From an uncultured Clostridia bacterium (lineage in GTDB: Bacteria; Bacillota_I; Bacilli_A; RF39; UBA660), in NCBI GenBank assembly GCA_946533175.1, contig CAMNBS010000003.1, forward strand, positions 1 through 35,498: 35,498 nucleotides of DNA, in the 5' to 3' direction. Positions 1 to 9,220 of the stretch are shown here, piece by piece (positions within the stretch are counted from its first letter, which is position 1; every line of letters begins with the position of its first letter). Below the pieces are notes generated by a model, which made no database searches, was not told the DNA's origin, and was given only the letters and a program-made list of their open reading frames with translations. The position numbers were made by a program, and so were the translations under genes.

Positions 1-30
1 GTCACTCCCTATATATCTATTATTCTATCA

Positions 31-56
31 AAAAAAAAGACTATTGACTAGTCTTT
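31..56 (-). terminator. Rho-independent terminator downstream of hpf
   Basis: Minus strand reads AGACTA-GTCAA-TAGTCT stem-loop followed by T8. Confidence 0.65.
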
Positions 57-136
57 TACTTTGAATTTGTCTTGAAAGTTATCTTTAAATTGAATGTTTT
101 AATTTAGCTTATAAATATACTCAAAACTATTCTTTA

Positions 137-655
137 TTAACTTTCTATTATTCCATAACCTTGATCTTTACGTTTATATACAACACATACTGTATTAGTA
201 TCACTATCTTTATACATATAAAAATCATGTCCTGATAAATCCATTTGTAATATAGCTTCTTCAGCATTCATTGGTTTAACATCAACTTTTTTACGTTTAA
301 CAACATCATTATTTTCTTCTATTTCTAGTACATCATCAATATTAAATTCTTTTGCTTTAGATTTATTACGTGATTCTAATTTAGCCTTATTCTTGCGAAT
401 TTGTCTTTCTAATTTATTAATTAATAAATCAACTGCTGCATAAAAATCTTGTTGTTCTTCTTCAGCTCGTAAAATTAGAGTTTTAAGGGGAATAGTTACT
501 TCAACTTTTTGAGTATAACCACGAACCTTTACTAAAACGGTTGCCTTTGCTTTTTGATCAACTAAATATTTGTCAAGTTTACTTAATTTTTCTTTGACAT
601 ACCCTTTCATTGATTCAGTAATTTCAACTTTGTTTCCTCTGATAAGTATCTCCAT
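137..655 (-). CDS. hpf: Ribosome hibernation promoting factor, long form
   Basis: N-terminal MEILIRGNKVEITESMKGYVKEKLSKL plus C-terminal long-HPF domain (MNAEEAILQMDLSGHDFYMYKDSDT...VVYKRKDQGYGIIES). Confidence 0.95.
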   Translation of the reverse strand: MEILIRGNKVEITESMKGYVKEKLSKLDKYLVDQKAKATVLVKVRGYTQKVEVTIPLKTLILRAEEEQQDFYAAVDLLINKLERQIRKNKAKLESRNKSKAKEFNIDDVLEIEENNDVVKRKKVDVKPMNAEEAILQMDLSGHDFYMYKDSDTNTVCVVYKRKDQGYGIIES

Positions 656-800
656 ATTATCATCTCCTTGTATAAATAATATATCACAAAACAGTTAAAA
701 TTACTACGATTTTACATGATAAAAAAAATTATTTACATAATAAAACCACTAACAATTATTTTCCTTTGCTAGTGGTCTTTTTTACTGCTAACATATCAAA

Positions 801-1019
801 TTACACAATGATTTCATCATTTACTACTGATACATTTGTTGCCTGATATCCCTTCGATGTATCAAGTAAAGTAAACTCAACACATTGTCCTTCCGTTAAA
901 CTCTTATAACCATCCTGATTAATTGCAGAATAATGGACGAAAATATCATCCTTATCTGTATATTCAATAAAACCATACCCTTTTTCATTATTAAACCACT
1001 TAACTCTACCTCTAACCAC
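801..1019 (-). CDS. Cold shock protein (CspA family)
   Basis: [33 protein letters not shown] motifs; GTG start. Confidence 0.95.
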   Translation of the reverse strand: MVRGRVKWFNNEKGYGFIEYTDKDDIFVHYSAINQDGYKSLTEGQCVEFTLLDTSKGYQATNVSVVNDEIIV

Positions 1020-1072
1020 GTTAATATCTCTCTTTCTTTTTTTTATTTAAGCAACCTAACACGCACCACTTT

Positions 1073-1101
1073 ATCGTATCAAAAATGCCATATTATGGCA
1101 A
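1073..1101 (-). promoter_or_regulatory. Putative sigma-A promoter of csp gene overlapping a 15-nt palindrome
   Basis: Minus: TTGCCA (1096-1101) - 17 nt - TACGAT (1073-1078); palindrome TGCCATAaTATGGCA at 1086-1100. Confidence 0.5.
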
Positions 1102-1153
1102 GATTTTTTTACATTTTTTCTTCAAAAAAAACTTTAACTGTAAAGAAAAAAGA

Positions 1154-2215
1154 TTATTCTTTATTTTCTCTTTTGAATAATCTTTTACTAGTAATAATAT
1201 CCGTTTTTAAAACAAATACTAACACAATAATAAATAATATTCCATAAATAATACGACCAATAAAAATATCTTTTGTATCATTCAATGTATACAAGATTGA
1301 TGCTATAGCAAAGAGAATATTTATACCATAAATAATTAATACGGTATTGCGATGTGAAAAACGCATTTTTAATAATTGATGATGCAAGTGTTGCTTGTCT
1401 GGTTCACTTATTTTTTTATGATTAACAAGTCTTCGAATAATAGCAAATAAAGTATCTAAAATAGGAACTGCTAAAATCATTAAAGGAATAAATACAGATG
1501 TTATGGCTGTAGTCTTAAATCCTAATAAAGAAAGTACAGCAATAGAAAATCCCATAAATAAAGCTCCAGAATCTCCAGCAAATATTTTAGCGGGATGAAA
1601 ATTATGAACTAAGAATCCTAAGGTACTACCTAGCATAATTAAAGATAGTAAAAATTCTAGTTCCCCAAATCTTCCCTGAAAGAAACATATTACAATTGTT
1701 GAAATATAAAAAATACTTGAAATACCACCGGATAAACCATCTAATCCATCAATTAAATTAATAATATTGGTACAAGCCACAATAAATAATATTGTAATTG
1801 GATAAGCAAAAATACCAAAAGATATATCTAAACCTAAAATAGTAACATTCTCTAGTAAAATATTTCCATAAAAGGTAATAACACTACTAGCTATTATTTG
1901 ACCTAATAGTTTTGCTTTAGCACTAATCGGCTTTATATCATCAATCATTCCTGTTAAAACAATAATAAAACTTCCAATTAGAATAGAATTCATCTGAATA
2001 GTGTTATGGCCAAAAATCATATATCCTAATAAAAATCCTGCAAAAATACCTAAACCACCTAATCTTGGTATAGGCTTAGTATGAACCTTTCTGGCATCTG
2101 GAATATCCAGAGCATTAATATGAATAGCAATCTTTTTAATAAATGGCGTTATTATCGCCACAATTACCATACACACACCAACCACTAATAAACTATATTT
2201 TACTTCTTCACTCAT
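1154..2215 (-). CDS. Undecaprenyl-phosphate GlcNAc-1-phosphate transferase (MraY/WecA/TagO family)
   Basis: Multi-TM; KVHTKPIPRLGGLGIF, GMIDDIKPISAKAKLLGQ, NLIDGLDGLSGG, FAGDSGALFMGF motifs. Confidence 0.92.
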   Translation of the reverse strand: MSEEVKYSLLVVGVCMVIVAIITPFIKKIAIHINALDIPDARKVHTKPIPRLGGLGIFAGFLLGYMIFGHNTIQMNSILIGSFIIVLTGMIDDIKPISAKAKLLGQIIASSVITFYGNILLENVTILGLDISFGIFAYPITILFIVACTNIINLIDGLDGLSGGISSIFYISTIVICFFQGRFGELEFLLSLIMLGSTLGFLVHNFHPAKIFAGDSGALFMGFSIAVLSLLGFKTTAITSVFIPLMILAVPILDTLFAIIRRLVNHKKISEPDKQHLHHQLLKMRFSHRNTVLIIYGINILFAIASILYTLNDTKDIFIGRIIYGILFIIVLVFVLKTDIITSKRLFKRENKE

Positions 2216-2295
2216 AACTACCTCAAAAATAATTGTATCAAATTAACAAAAAAATATCTATAATTATACAAAAAATACCGCACATTGACATTAAC

Positions 2296-3375
2296 TTATG
2301 AATTTGTAATATCAATAATACCAATTTCTGAATATGTACCTGTCTTAAACATTATTGCCCAATCAGATATACCTGAATTAACAATAAAATTAGTACTCCC
2401 TCTTGTATGTAATCCATACACTTCATCATTGGCATGCATTAATATACCAATTAGTCCAAGGGGTATTAATTGTCCACCATGGGTATGACCAGATAATACT
2501 AAATCAACTTTATTCATTTCGTTTTGATAATCATTAGGTTGATGATTTAAATCAATAACATACTTTTTTTTATCAAGATTCATCGTTAACTCATCAATAC
2601 TCTTTCTTGATGGATCACTGCGATCTTTTCTTCCAATTAAGTAAATATAATCGTTAATATTAGCAATATCATCTTCCAATACATGAACATTATGTTCTTT
2701 AAATTTAGAAACTAAATCATCATAACTAAAATCACGTGATTGATAATAACCTTTATCATGATTACCATTTACATAATATATGCCATATTTAGGTTTTAAT
2801 TCTTCAAAAGCTTCAATACTTTTTTCCATATCACTTCTTTTCGTATCATCATCAACAAAATCCCCAGTAATAACAACTATATCACATTCAATATTACTCA
2901 ATTTTTGTATTTTTCTATAAAATTCTTCCCCATCAAAGGTTGTTCCCATATGTGCATCAGATATTTGAATAATACGAAAATTTTCGCTACCTAAGTCTTT
3001 ATTAGTGTAAATAACATAATGTGTTTCAAATACATGATAATTTAAATAAATACCAATTCCTAAATAAATAACGGTTATCATTAAGCCAATTAAATAAGCA
3101 TAATTATAAGAATAATTCTTCTTAATACTTTTATTAACTATTTTCATAACTATTTCACTTATAAATATAAAAAACATTAAATGTAATAACACGATCACAA
3201 AATTAACTAAACCTATAATTATATATAAAATAACCAATGGTAAGACTAAACATAATAATCTCAAATATTTATTATTAATCTGCTTTATAAAAGAAATATT
3301 TTTCATTTTATTTAAAACATAATAAATCGCATAAAATAAGATGATAATAGCTAAAATAATAATTATATAAAACAT
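2296..3375 (-). CDS. Membrane-anchored metallophosphoesterase
   Basis: N-terminal TM helices, then ISDAHMG, VVITGDFVDD, YVNGNHD, LSGHTHGGQ motifs. Confidence 0.92.
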   Translation of the reverse strand: MFYIIIILAIIILFYAIYYVLNKMKNISFIKQINNKYLRLLCLVLPLVILYIIIGLVNFVIVLLHLMFFIFISEIVMKIVNKSIKKNYSYNYAYLIGLMITVIYLGIGIYLNYHVFETHYVIYTNKDLGSENFRIIQISDAHMGTTFDGEEFYRKIQKLSNIECDIVVITGDFVDDDTKRSDMEKSIEAFEELKPKYGIYYVNGNHDKGYYQSRDFSYDDLVSKFKEHNVHVLEDDIANINDYIYLIGRKDRSDPSRKSIDELTMNLDKKKYVIDLNHQPNDYQNEMNKVDLVLSGHTHGGQLIPLGLIGILMHANDEVYGLHTRGSTNFIVNSGISDWAIMFKTGTYSEIGIIDITNS

Positions 3376-3421
3376 ATATACCTCTTTTTAATTATATTAG
3401 AAAAAAAGAAAAAAAGAAAGA

Positions 3422-4408
3422 TTATCTTTCTAATAAATATATATTATCTAATAATATTCCCGTACCTTCAACAACACTAGTTAATGGGTTAGATGCCAAT
3501 TTTACTGCTACTTCCAACTCTTTACTAAATAGTTTTTCCATTCCATTAATTAAAGATCCTCCACCAGTTAATATTATTCCATTTTCCATAATATCTGCTG
3601 ATAGTTCAGGTGGTGTCTCTTCTAAAACCTGCTTTGCGGCATTAATTATTTTTTCAATATCGTTTTTTAAAGCTAAAGATACTTCATCACTATATATAAT
3701 AATGGTCTTTGGAAGTCCAGTCATTAAATCTCTTCCTTTTACTTTATAAGACTTTTTCTTATCATTCTCATTTTTAACAACAGTACCAATTTCTTTTTTT
3801 ATTAGTTCTGCCGTTCTTTCACCAATTAATAATTTATGTTTTTCTTTAAGATAATTTTTAATATTATTATCAAAGGAATTACCCGCAATTTTCAAAGATT
3901 TTGATAAGACAATGTCTCCTAAAGACAAAACAGCAATATCGGTTGTTCCACCACCAATATCAATAATCATATTACCATTTGGTTTACTAATATCAAGTCC
4001 TGTTCCTATCGCAGCTACTTTAGGTTCTTCTTCTAAAAAAACTTTTTTAGCTCCTAATCTTTCAGCTGCTTCCCGGATAGCATTTTTTTCTACTTTTGTT
4101 GTATCTGTTGGACAACAAATAATTATTCTTGGCTTTCGAAAACCCCATCCTTTTACTTTATTAATAAAGTAATTTAACATTAATAATGTTACATCAAAAT
4201 CAGCAATTACACCGTCACGCATTGGTTTTATTGCTTCATACTTTCCTGGAGTTTTTCCTAACATAAGGTACGCATCACTACCAAAAGCAAGAGGCTTTTT
4301 ACTTGTTTTTTCTAAAGCTACAACGCTAGGCTCATTTAAAACAATACCTTCACCTTTAATATATATAAGTACATTTGCCGTCCCTAAATCTATTCCTATA
4401 TCTTTCAT
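3422..4408 (-). CDS. MreB-family actin homologue (Mbl by synteny with spoIIID)
   Basis: DIGIDLGTANVLIYIKGEGIVLNEPSVVA; IDIGGGTTDIAVLSLG; GIILTGGGSLINGMEKL. Confidence 0.95.
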   Translation of the reverse strand: MKDIGIDLGTANVLIYIKGEGIVLNEPSVVALEKTSKKPLAFGSDAYLMLGKTPGKYEAIKPMRDGVIADFDVTLLMLNYFINKVKGWGFRKPRIIICCPTDTTKVEKNAIREAAERLGAKKVFLEEEPKVAAIGTGLDISKPNGNMIIDIGGGTTDIAVLSLGDIVLSKSLKIAGNSFDNNIKNYLKEKHKLLIGERTAELIKKEIGTVVKNENDKKKSYKVKGRDLMTGLPKTIIIYSDEVSLALKNDIEKIINAAKQVLEETPPELSADIMENGIILTGGGSLINGMEKLFSKELEVAVKLASNPLTSVVEGTGILLDNIYLLER

Positions 4409-4430
4409 ATCGTCACCATTATTATTATGA

Positions 4431-4619
4431 CTAACTTTTCTCTTTTAATACTTGATAAACACGATTATACAGCTTTGTATCAAAAAATTTCAATTTGTTA
4501 TTTAAATCATCATATATAATATCTTCATTCACATGCAAAATATTCGATAATTCACTATAATTTTTATTCAAAGACAATAAAAGTCGACATTCTATTAATA
4601 TTCTATCTATCTCAGTCAT
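4431..4619 (-). CDS. SpoIIID-like sporulation transcription factor (short, divergent)
   Basis: 62 aa, HTH-like region NYSELSNILHVNEDIIYDDLNNKL; lies directly upstream of an mreB/mbl gene as spoIIID does in Bacillus. Confidence 0.7.
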   Translation of the reverse strand: MTEIDRILIECRLLLSLNKNYSELSNILHVNEDIIYDDLNNKLKFFDTKLYNRVYQVLKEKS

Positions 4620-4651
4620 ATTTCACCCTTAAATTCTATTAAAAAAGATGA

Positions 4652-5284
4652 TTAAATATCACCTAATTTTTTACCAATGCATTTAAGAGGATCTATTGTT
4701 TCACCACTTTTATAAATTTCTAAATGCAAATGATTTCCTAATTCTTTATCAATATTATTTTTACCACTCGTACCTATTTTTTGTCCAGAGAGAATAACAT
4801 CACCCCTACTAACATCAACTTCTCCTAAACTTTGATATACACTTATTACCTCTCCATTATGTCTTACTTTTACTGTTTTTCCAAGTAATTCATCTTCACT
4901 AACGTCAATTACAGTGCCATCATAGATAGATAAAACATCAAATGTTTCCTCTAAATAATAATCAATTCCTGTATTTGGCATATAAGTATCAGCATAAAAA
5001 ACAATTGATTTTGCCTTTTGTTCTTCATTATCACTAGCATTATAATAATATCGGGCAATCTTCATATTTTCTTGTGAATAAGGATTATTTATTTTTTCTA
5101 CCGTATTAATTATTGGAATAGTACGATTTAAAATAGTATTAGTAACAAAAGTAATATTCTCCATATCTACAGTATTTGTATATTTATCATAAGCTTTTTT
5201 AGTAAAATAAATACCAACTGTTACCGAAAATAAAAATAATAAATATAATGTAGGAATTAAATATGATTTTCTTTTTCTTTTCAT
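4652..5284 (-). CDS. SpoIIQ-like membrane-anchored M23/LytM-domain protein
   Basis: N-terminal TM, PNTGIDYYLEETFDVLSIYDGTVIDV...GNHLHLEIYKSGETIDP; adjacent to spoIIID-like gene. Confidence 0.8.
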   Translation of the reverse strand: MKRKRKSYLIPTLYLLFLFSVTVGIYFTKKAYDKYTNTVDMENITFVTNTILNRTIPIINTVEKINNPYSQENMKIARYYYNASDNEEQKAKSIVFYADTYMPNTGIDYYLEETFDVLSIYDGTVIDVSEDELLGKTVKVRHNGEVISVYQSLGEVDVSRGDVILSGQKIGTSGKNNIDKELGNHLHLEIYKSGETIDPLKCIGKKLGDI

Positions 5285-5331
5285 TTATTCACCTCACATT
5301 TTCATTATGAACAAAAAATCAAACTTTTATA

Positions 5332-5541
5332 CTAAAAAAGTTTGATAACCGCTAAATCATATAAAAAATTAGTAAGCAAATAAATAATAATTAAAACCAT
5401 AATAACATAAAATACTCTAGCTTTGATAACTTGATTTTTTTTAAAGATACTATTAATATTTACAGCATCAAAAGACCATATAACAATAATACTACTCACA
5501 ATATATAATAAAAATTTAAGCATGATACTTTCCACTTTCAA
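5332..5541 (-). CDS. DUF1146 (YwzB-like) small membrane protein
   Basis: 69 aa with two hydrophobic segments; WSFDAVNINSIFKKNQVIKARVFYVIMVLIIIYLLTNFLYDL matches the DUF1146 pattern; syntenic location. Confidence 0.65.
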   Translation of the reverse strand: MKVESIMLKFLLYIVSSIIVIWSFDAVNINSIFKKNQVIKARVFYVIMVLIIIYLLTNFLYDLAVIKLF

Positions 5542-5968
5542 TATCTTTTAATTTATTAAGACGTTTTATATGCTTATCTAAATTAGAAAATGGTGTTGTA
5601 ATAAATGTTTCAATAATTCTAATAGCTTTTTCAAAAGACATTTTTTCACCAAACGCAATAGCATTTGTATCATTATCACTTCTTGTATGTAATGCTTCTT
5701 CTTCATCACTTACTTTAGCACAATAAATTCCTTTTATCTTATTTAAAGCTATACTTATACCAATTCCACTACCACAAATAGCAATACCAAAATCAACTTC
5801 ATGATTTACAATTCCTTTTCCTAGTTTATAAGCAAAATCTGGATAATCACAAGATATATCGCTATTAGTGCCATAATCAATAATAGAATACCCTTTTTTA
5901 GATAAATAATTTATTAATTCATTTTTTAATTTAAAACCACGATGGTCTGAAGCAAATCCTAATTTCAT
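5516..5968 (-). CDS. rpiB: Ribose-5-phosphate isomerase B (RpiB/LacAB family)
   Basis: MKLGFASDHRGFKLKNELI...DYGTNSDISCDYPDFA...GIAICGSGIGISIALNKIKGI; start moved to the ATG after GGTGGTGATAAAA (track start 5983). Confidence 0.95.
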   Translation of the reverse strand: MKLGFASDHRGFKLKNELINYLSKKGYSIIDYGTNSDISCDYPDFAYKLGKGIVNHEVDFGIAICGSGIGISIALNKIKGIYCAKVSDEEEALHTRSDNDTNAIAFGEKMSFEKAIRIIETFITTPFSNLDKHIKRLNKLKDIESGKYHA

Positions 5969-6032
5969 TTTTATCACCACCATAAATATATCATATTTTA
6001 TAATAAAAAAAAAGTTAAATTCTAAGATCTAA

Positions 6033-6239
6033 CTAATTTTCAAAACCATATTTTTTATTAAATTTATCAACACGTCCAGTTTTAGAACCACGAGCTTGTT
6101 TACCAGTAAAAAATGGATGACATTTTGAACATATTTCAACATTAATTTCTTTCTTTGTTGAACGAGTTTTAAATGTTTCACCACAAGCACATGTTACTAC
6201 TGAATCAACGTATTCTACCTTTTTAGCTTCCTTTGCCAT
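6033..6239 (-). CDS. rpmE: 50S ribosomal protein L31, zinc-binding (C+) type
   Basis: [34 protein letters not shown]; CxC...CxxC. Confidence 0.93.
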   Translation of the reverse strand: MAKEAKKVEYVDSVVTCACGETFKTRSTKKEINVEICSKCHPFFTGKQARGSKTGRVDKFNKKYGFEN

Positions 6240-6271
6240 TATTTATTCTCCTTTCGCCATGAACTTAATCA

Positions 6272-6289
6272 TAGTAATACAAATTACTA
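6272..6289. promoter_or_regulatory. 7-4-7 inverted repeat at the predicted rpmE transcription start
   Basis: TAGTAAT-acaa-ATTACTA. Confidence 0.5.
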
Positions 6290-6293
6290 GGAT

Positions 6294-6322
6294 ATTATAA
6301 CAACAAACATAGGAAAAATCAA
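6294..6322 (-). promoter_or_regulatory. Sigma-A promoter of rpmE
   Basis: Minus: TTGATT (6317-6322) - 17 nt - TATAAT (6294-6299). Confidence 0.75.
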
Positions 6323-6333
6323 GCTTTTTATGA

Positions 6334-7008
6334 TTATTCCAAATATTTCTCAATCATCCTAGCTATCATAATATAACCATTTCTATTTAAAAATGGCGAT
6401 GGATATTTATCTTGATATGTATTCTCTTTTACTAATTCATAAAGACTAATATAAATAGCATTATGTTCTTTTAATATGTTATTAAGACGATTATCCATAT
6501 TACAAAAAAACTCATCTATGTCACTATCATAATAATTTGTTGGATTAAAATAACCTAAAAAAATAATCTTCCCTTGAGCATATTTTCTTATTTCTAAAAT
6601 TAATTTTTCAATATCACTATACATTTTATCAAAATATGCTTTATTATCATAATGATAAAAGAGTTCTTCCATACCAACACTTACTACAATAATATCGCTT
6701 TCGCGTAATACTTTTTTTATATAATATTCGTGATTATCTATCCATATAGTTCGATTATTTTGAATATCTTTTAATAAACCACTAATCGTCTTATTATAAA
6801 AATAGTTATTAAATTGACCTAATTGATTTTTTTGATATAATGATTCTTTAACTAGTTCATTATAACCAATATCTTTAACATTAAAAGAGTTTATTCCTCT
6901 AATTAGACTATCACCTATCGAAACATAATTAATCTTTTTAGGATTTTTTACCTGATATATTAAAAAAATACATAAAAAAGTAACTAAAAGAAACAATATT
7001 TTTTTCAT
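6334..7008 (-). CDS. SGNH/GDSL-family hydrolase, membrane-anchored
   Basis: N-terminal TM; NYVSIGDSLIRGI (block I), IVVSVGMEELF, C-terminal conserved region. Confidence 0.75.
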   Translation of the reverse strand: MKKILFLLVTFLCIFLIYQVKNPKKINYVSIGDSLIRGINSFNVKDIGYNELVKESLYQKNQLGQFNNYFYNKTISGLLKDIQNNRTIWIDNHEYYIKKVLRESDIIVVSVGMEELFYHYDNKAYFDKMYSDIEKLILEIRKYAQGKIIFLGYFNPTNYYDSDIDEFFCNMDNRLNNILKEHNAIYISLYELVKENTYQDKYPSPFLNRNGYIMIARMIEKYLE

Positions 7009-7038
7009 AAATCACCAAAAAAAAGAAATATCATTGTA

Positions 7039-8292
7039 TTATATTTCTTTTAATTCAATTTTAGCACCAACATTAGATAATTTTTCTATTATTTCTTCAT
7101 AACCTCTTAATAAATAACCAGCATTTAAAATAGTTGTCTTTCCTTGGGCCTTTAAAGCTGCTAGTAATAATGAAGCGGCTGCACGAAGATCTGTTGCCTC
7201 TACTTCTTCTCCATGCAACTTATTAGCACCAAGAATAGTTGCACAGCGTTCTTTAACTGAAATATTAGCTCCCATTTTATTCAAATATGGAATATTCATA
7301 AAGCGATTTTCATAAATGTTTTCCATAACAGTACTTTTTCCTCGACAACCAATTAAAAGAGTTACAAATGGTTGTTGTAAATCTGTAGGAAAACCAGGAT
7401 ATCCTTGGGTTTCAATATCTGTTGCCATCAGATTATCATTGGCATTTACTACTACTGAATCTTGATTAATTTCTAAATCGCAACCAATATCTTGCATTTT
7501 ATCAAGTAAAGCTTGAATATGTTCTGGAATAATATTTTCTATACGAAGATAATTACCAACCAATGCTCCCAAAATGATATATGTTCCGGCTTCAATACGA
7601 TCTGGCATAACATCGTGAAAACATCCATCTAATTTTTCTTGACCTACGATTTTTATAGTACTATTACCCGCTCCTGTAATCTTAGCACCCATCTTGTTTA
7701 ACATTGTCGCCAAATCAACTATTTCTGGCTCTCTAGCTGCGTTATGTAAAATTGTTTCGCCTTTAGCTAATGAAGCAACAATCAATGTATTAACTGTCGC
7801 ACCTACACTAGGCATATCAAGAGTTATTTCACTTCCAATCAATTCATCAGCGTGAATATTAAATAGACAGTTTTCTTCTTCAATTGTTGCACCTAGCGCC
7901 CTAAAAACTTTTAGTGTTTGATCAATAGGACGACTTCCAATCTTACAACCTCCTGGAAAATACATTGATACTTTCTTATATTTAGCTAATAAACTAGCCA
8001 TAAAATAATATGATGCACGAAGACGATTAGATAATTCATCCGGAATAGTCTTATTTACCATTTGTTTAGGATCAATTATAATACTTCCACTTGCCCGTGT
8101 AACTGAAACATTTAAATACTCTAATGTTTCACTTAAAACTTCAATATCTGTAATATCTGGAACATTGGTTAAGGTTGTTTTATTATCACTTAGGATACAA
8201 GCTGGTATTAAAGCAACAGCACTATTTTTCGCCCCACCTATTCGTATCGTCCCAGTTAAAGGAATATTTCCTTCTATTTCTAAAATTTTCAT
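7039..8292 (-). CDS. murA: UDP-N-acetylglucosamine 1-carboxyvinyltransferase
   Basis: GTIRIGGAKNSAVALIPA; RLRASYYFMASLLAKYKKV; PDRIEAGTYIILGAL; ATDLRAAASLLLAALKA. Confidence 0.97.
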   Translation of the reverse strand: MKILEIEGNIPLTGTIRIGGAKNSAVALIPACILSDNKTTLTNVPDITDIEVLSETLEYLNVSVTRASGSIIIDPKQMVNKTIPDELSNRLRASYYFMASLLAKYKKVSMYFPGGCKIGSRPIDQTLKVFRALGATIEEENCLFNIHADELIGSEITLDMPSVGATVNTLIVASLAKGETILHNAAREPEIVDLATMLNKMGAKITGAGNSTIKIVGQEKLDGCFHDVMPDRIEAGTYIILGALVGNYLRIENIIPEHIQALLDKMQDIGCDLEINQDSVVVNANDNLMATDIETQGYPGFPTDLQQPFVTLLIGCRGKSTVMENIYENRFMNIPYLNKMGANISVKERCATILGANKLHGEEVEATDLRAAASLLLAALKAQGKTTILNAGYLLRGYEEIIEKLSNVGAKIELKEI

Positions 8293-8309
8293 ATTTACCT
8301 CAATATATT

Positions 8310-9155
8310 TTATTTTTCATTATCTAAAATGTTAATTTTTTCTTCTATAAATTGATTCATAGCATCTCGCCCGCTCATAATAATTTTTCTTGGATCATAA
8401 ACACTAGGATTATTCTTTATAAAATCTCTTACTGCTTCCGCCCATACATATTGCATATCCGAGTTAACATTAATTTTAGTAATACCACAAGATATAGCCT
8501 GTCTTAAAATATCATGTGATAAACCACTACCACCATGCATAACTAAAGGAATACTAGTATTATCTCTTAATTTTTGAATCAAATCAAAGTCAATATGTAA
8601 TTCACCTTTATAAATACCATGAACTGTACCAATGGCAGGAGCTAGTGAATCTATTTCAGTTTCGCGAATAAAGCGAAGACATTCATCATAATCAGCTAGT
8701 AATATTGTACTATTAACATCATCTTCAATACCACCAACATGTCCTAACTCAGCTTCCGTTGTAACATTATGTTCCTTAGCATATAAAACAACTTTTTTGG
8801 TTTCTTTAATGTTTTCTTCCAAAGACTTTTTCGAGGCATCAATCATAACTGAAGTAAATCCAGCATCAATAGCCATTTTACAACTTTCATAACTTGATCC
8901 ATGATCAAGATGAAGACAAACATCATTTTCAATATGCAATTCATCAATCAAATTTCTAACAAGAGCTGATACAACACGGTATCCTCCCATATAATTAATA
9001 GCACCTTCACTTACCCCAAGAATAACAGGTTTGTGCATAGCATTAGTTTTTTCTAAAATAATTCTTGCCCACTCTAAATTATTGATATTAAAGTGATAAA
9101 TAACACCCTTTTTTCTTCTTGCTTCTTCAAGCATTTTTTTTCCATTAACTAACAT
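8310..9155 (-). CDS. fba: Class II fructose-bisphosphate aldolase
   Basis: HLDHGSSYESCKMAIDAGFTSVMIDASK; AEAELGHVGG-type motif (TEAELGHVGGIEDD); LVMHGGSGLSHDILRQAISCGITKINVNSDMQ; start moved to ATG after AGGTGAAATT (track start 9212). Confidence 0.93.
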   Translation of the reverse strand: MLVNGKKMLEEARRKKGVIYHFNINNLEWARIILEKTNAMHKPVILGVSEGAINYMGGYRVVSALVRNLIDELHIENDVCLHLDHGSSYESCKMAIDAGFTSVMIDASKKSLEENIKETKKVVLYAKEHNVTTEAELGHVGGIEDDVNSTILLADYDECLRFIRETEIDSLAPAIGTVHGIYKGELHIDFDLIQKLRDNTSIPLVMHGGSGLSHDILRQAISCGITKINVNSDMQYVWAEAVRDFIKNNPSVYDPRKIIMSGRDAMNQFIEEKINILDNEK

Positions 9156-9198
9156 AATTTCACCTATTAACATCATAATACAAAATATTAATAATGTC

Positions 9199-9220
9199 AA
9201 AAAAAAGCACATAAGTGCTT
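9199..9220 (-). terminator. Rho-independent terminator of the 352-aa ORF
   Basis: Minus: AAGCAC-TTAT-GTGCTT followed by a T-tract; overlaps the stop codon. Confidence 0.65.

Noticed and set aside
933-1247. Plus-strand ORF of 104 aa antisense to csp/tagO
   Set aside because: Low-complexity translation overlapping two well-supported minus-strand genes and their promoter
2285-2488. Plus-strand ORF of 67 aa
   Set aside because: Antisense to the metallophosphoesterase; no RBS or family signature
3912-4172. Plus-strand ORF of 86 aa
   Set aside because: Antisense to the conserved mreB/mbl core
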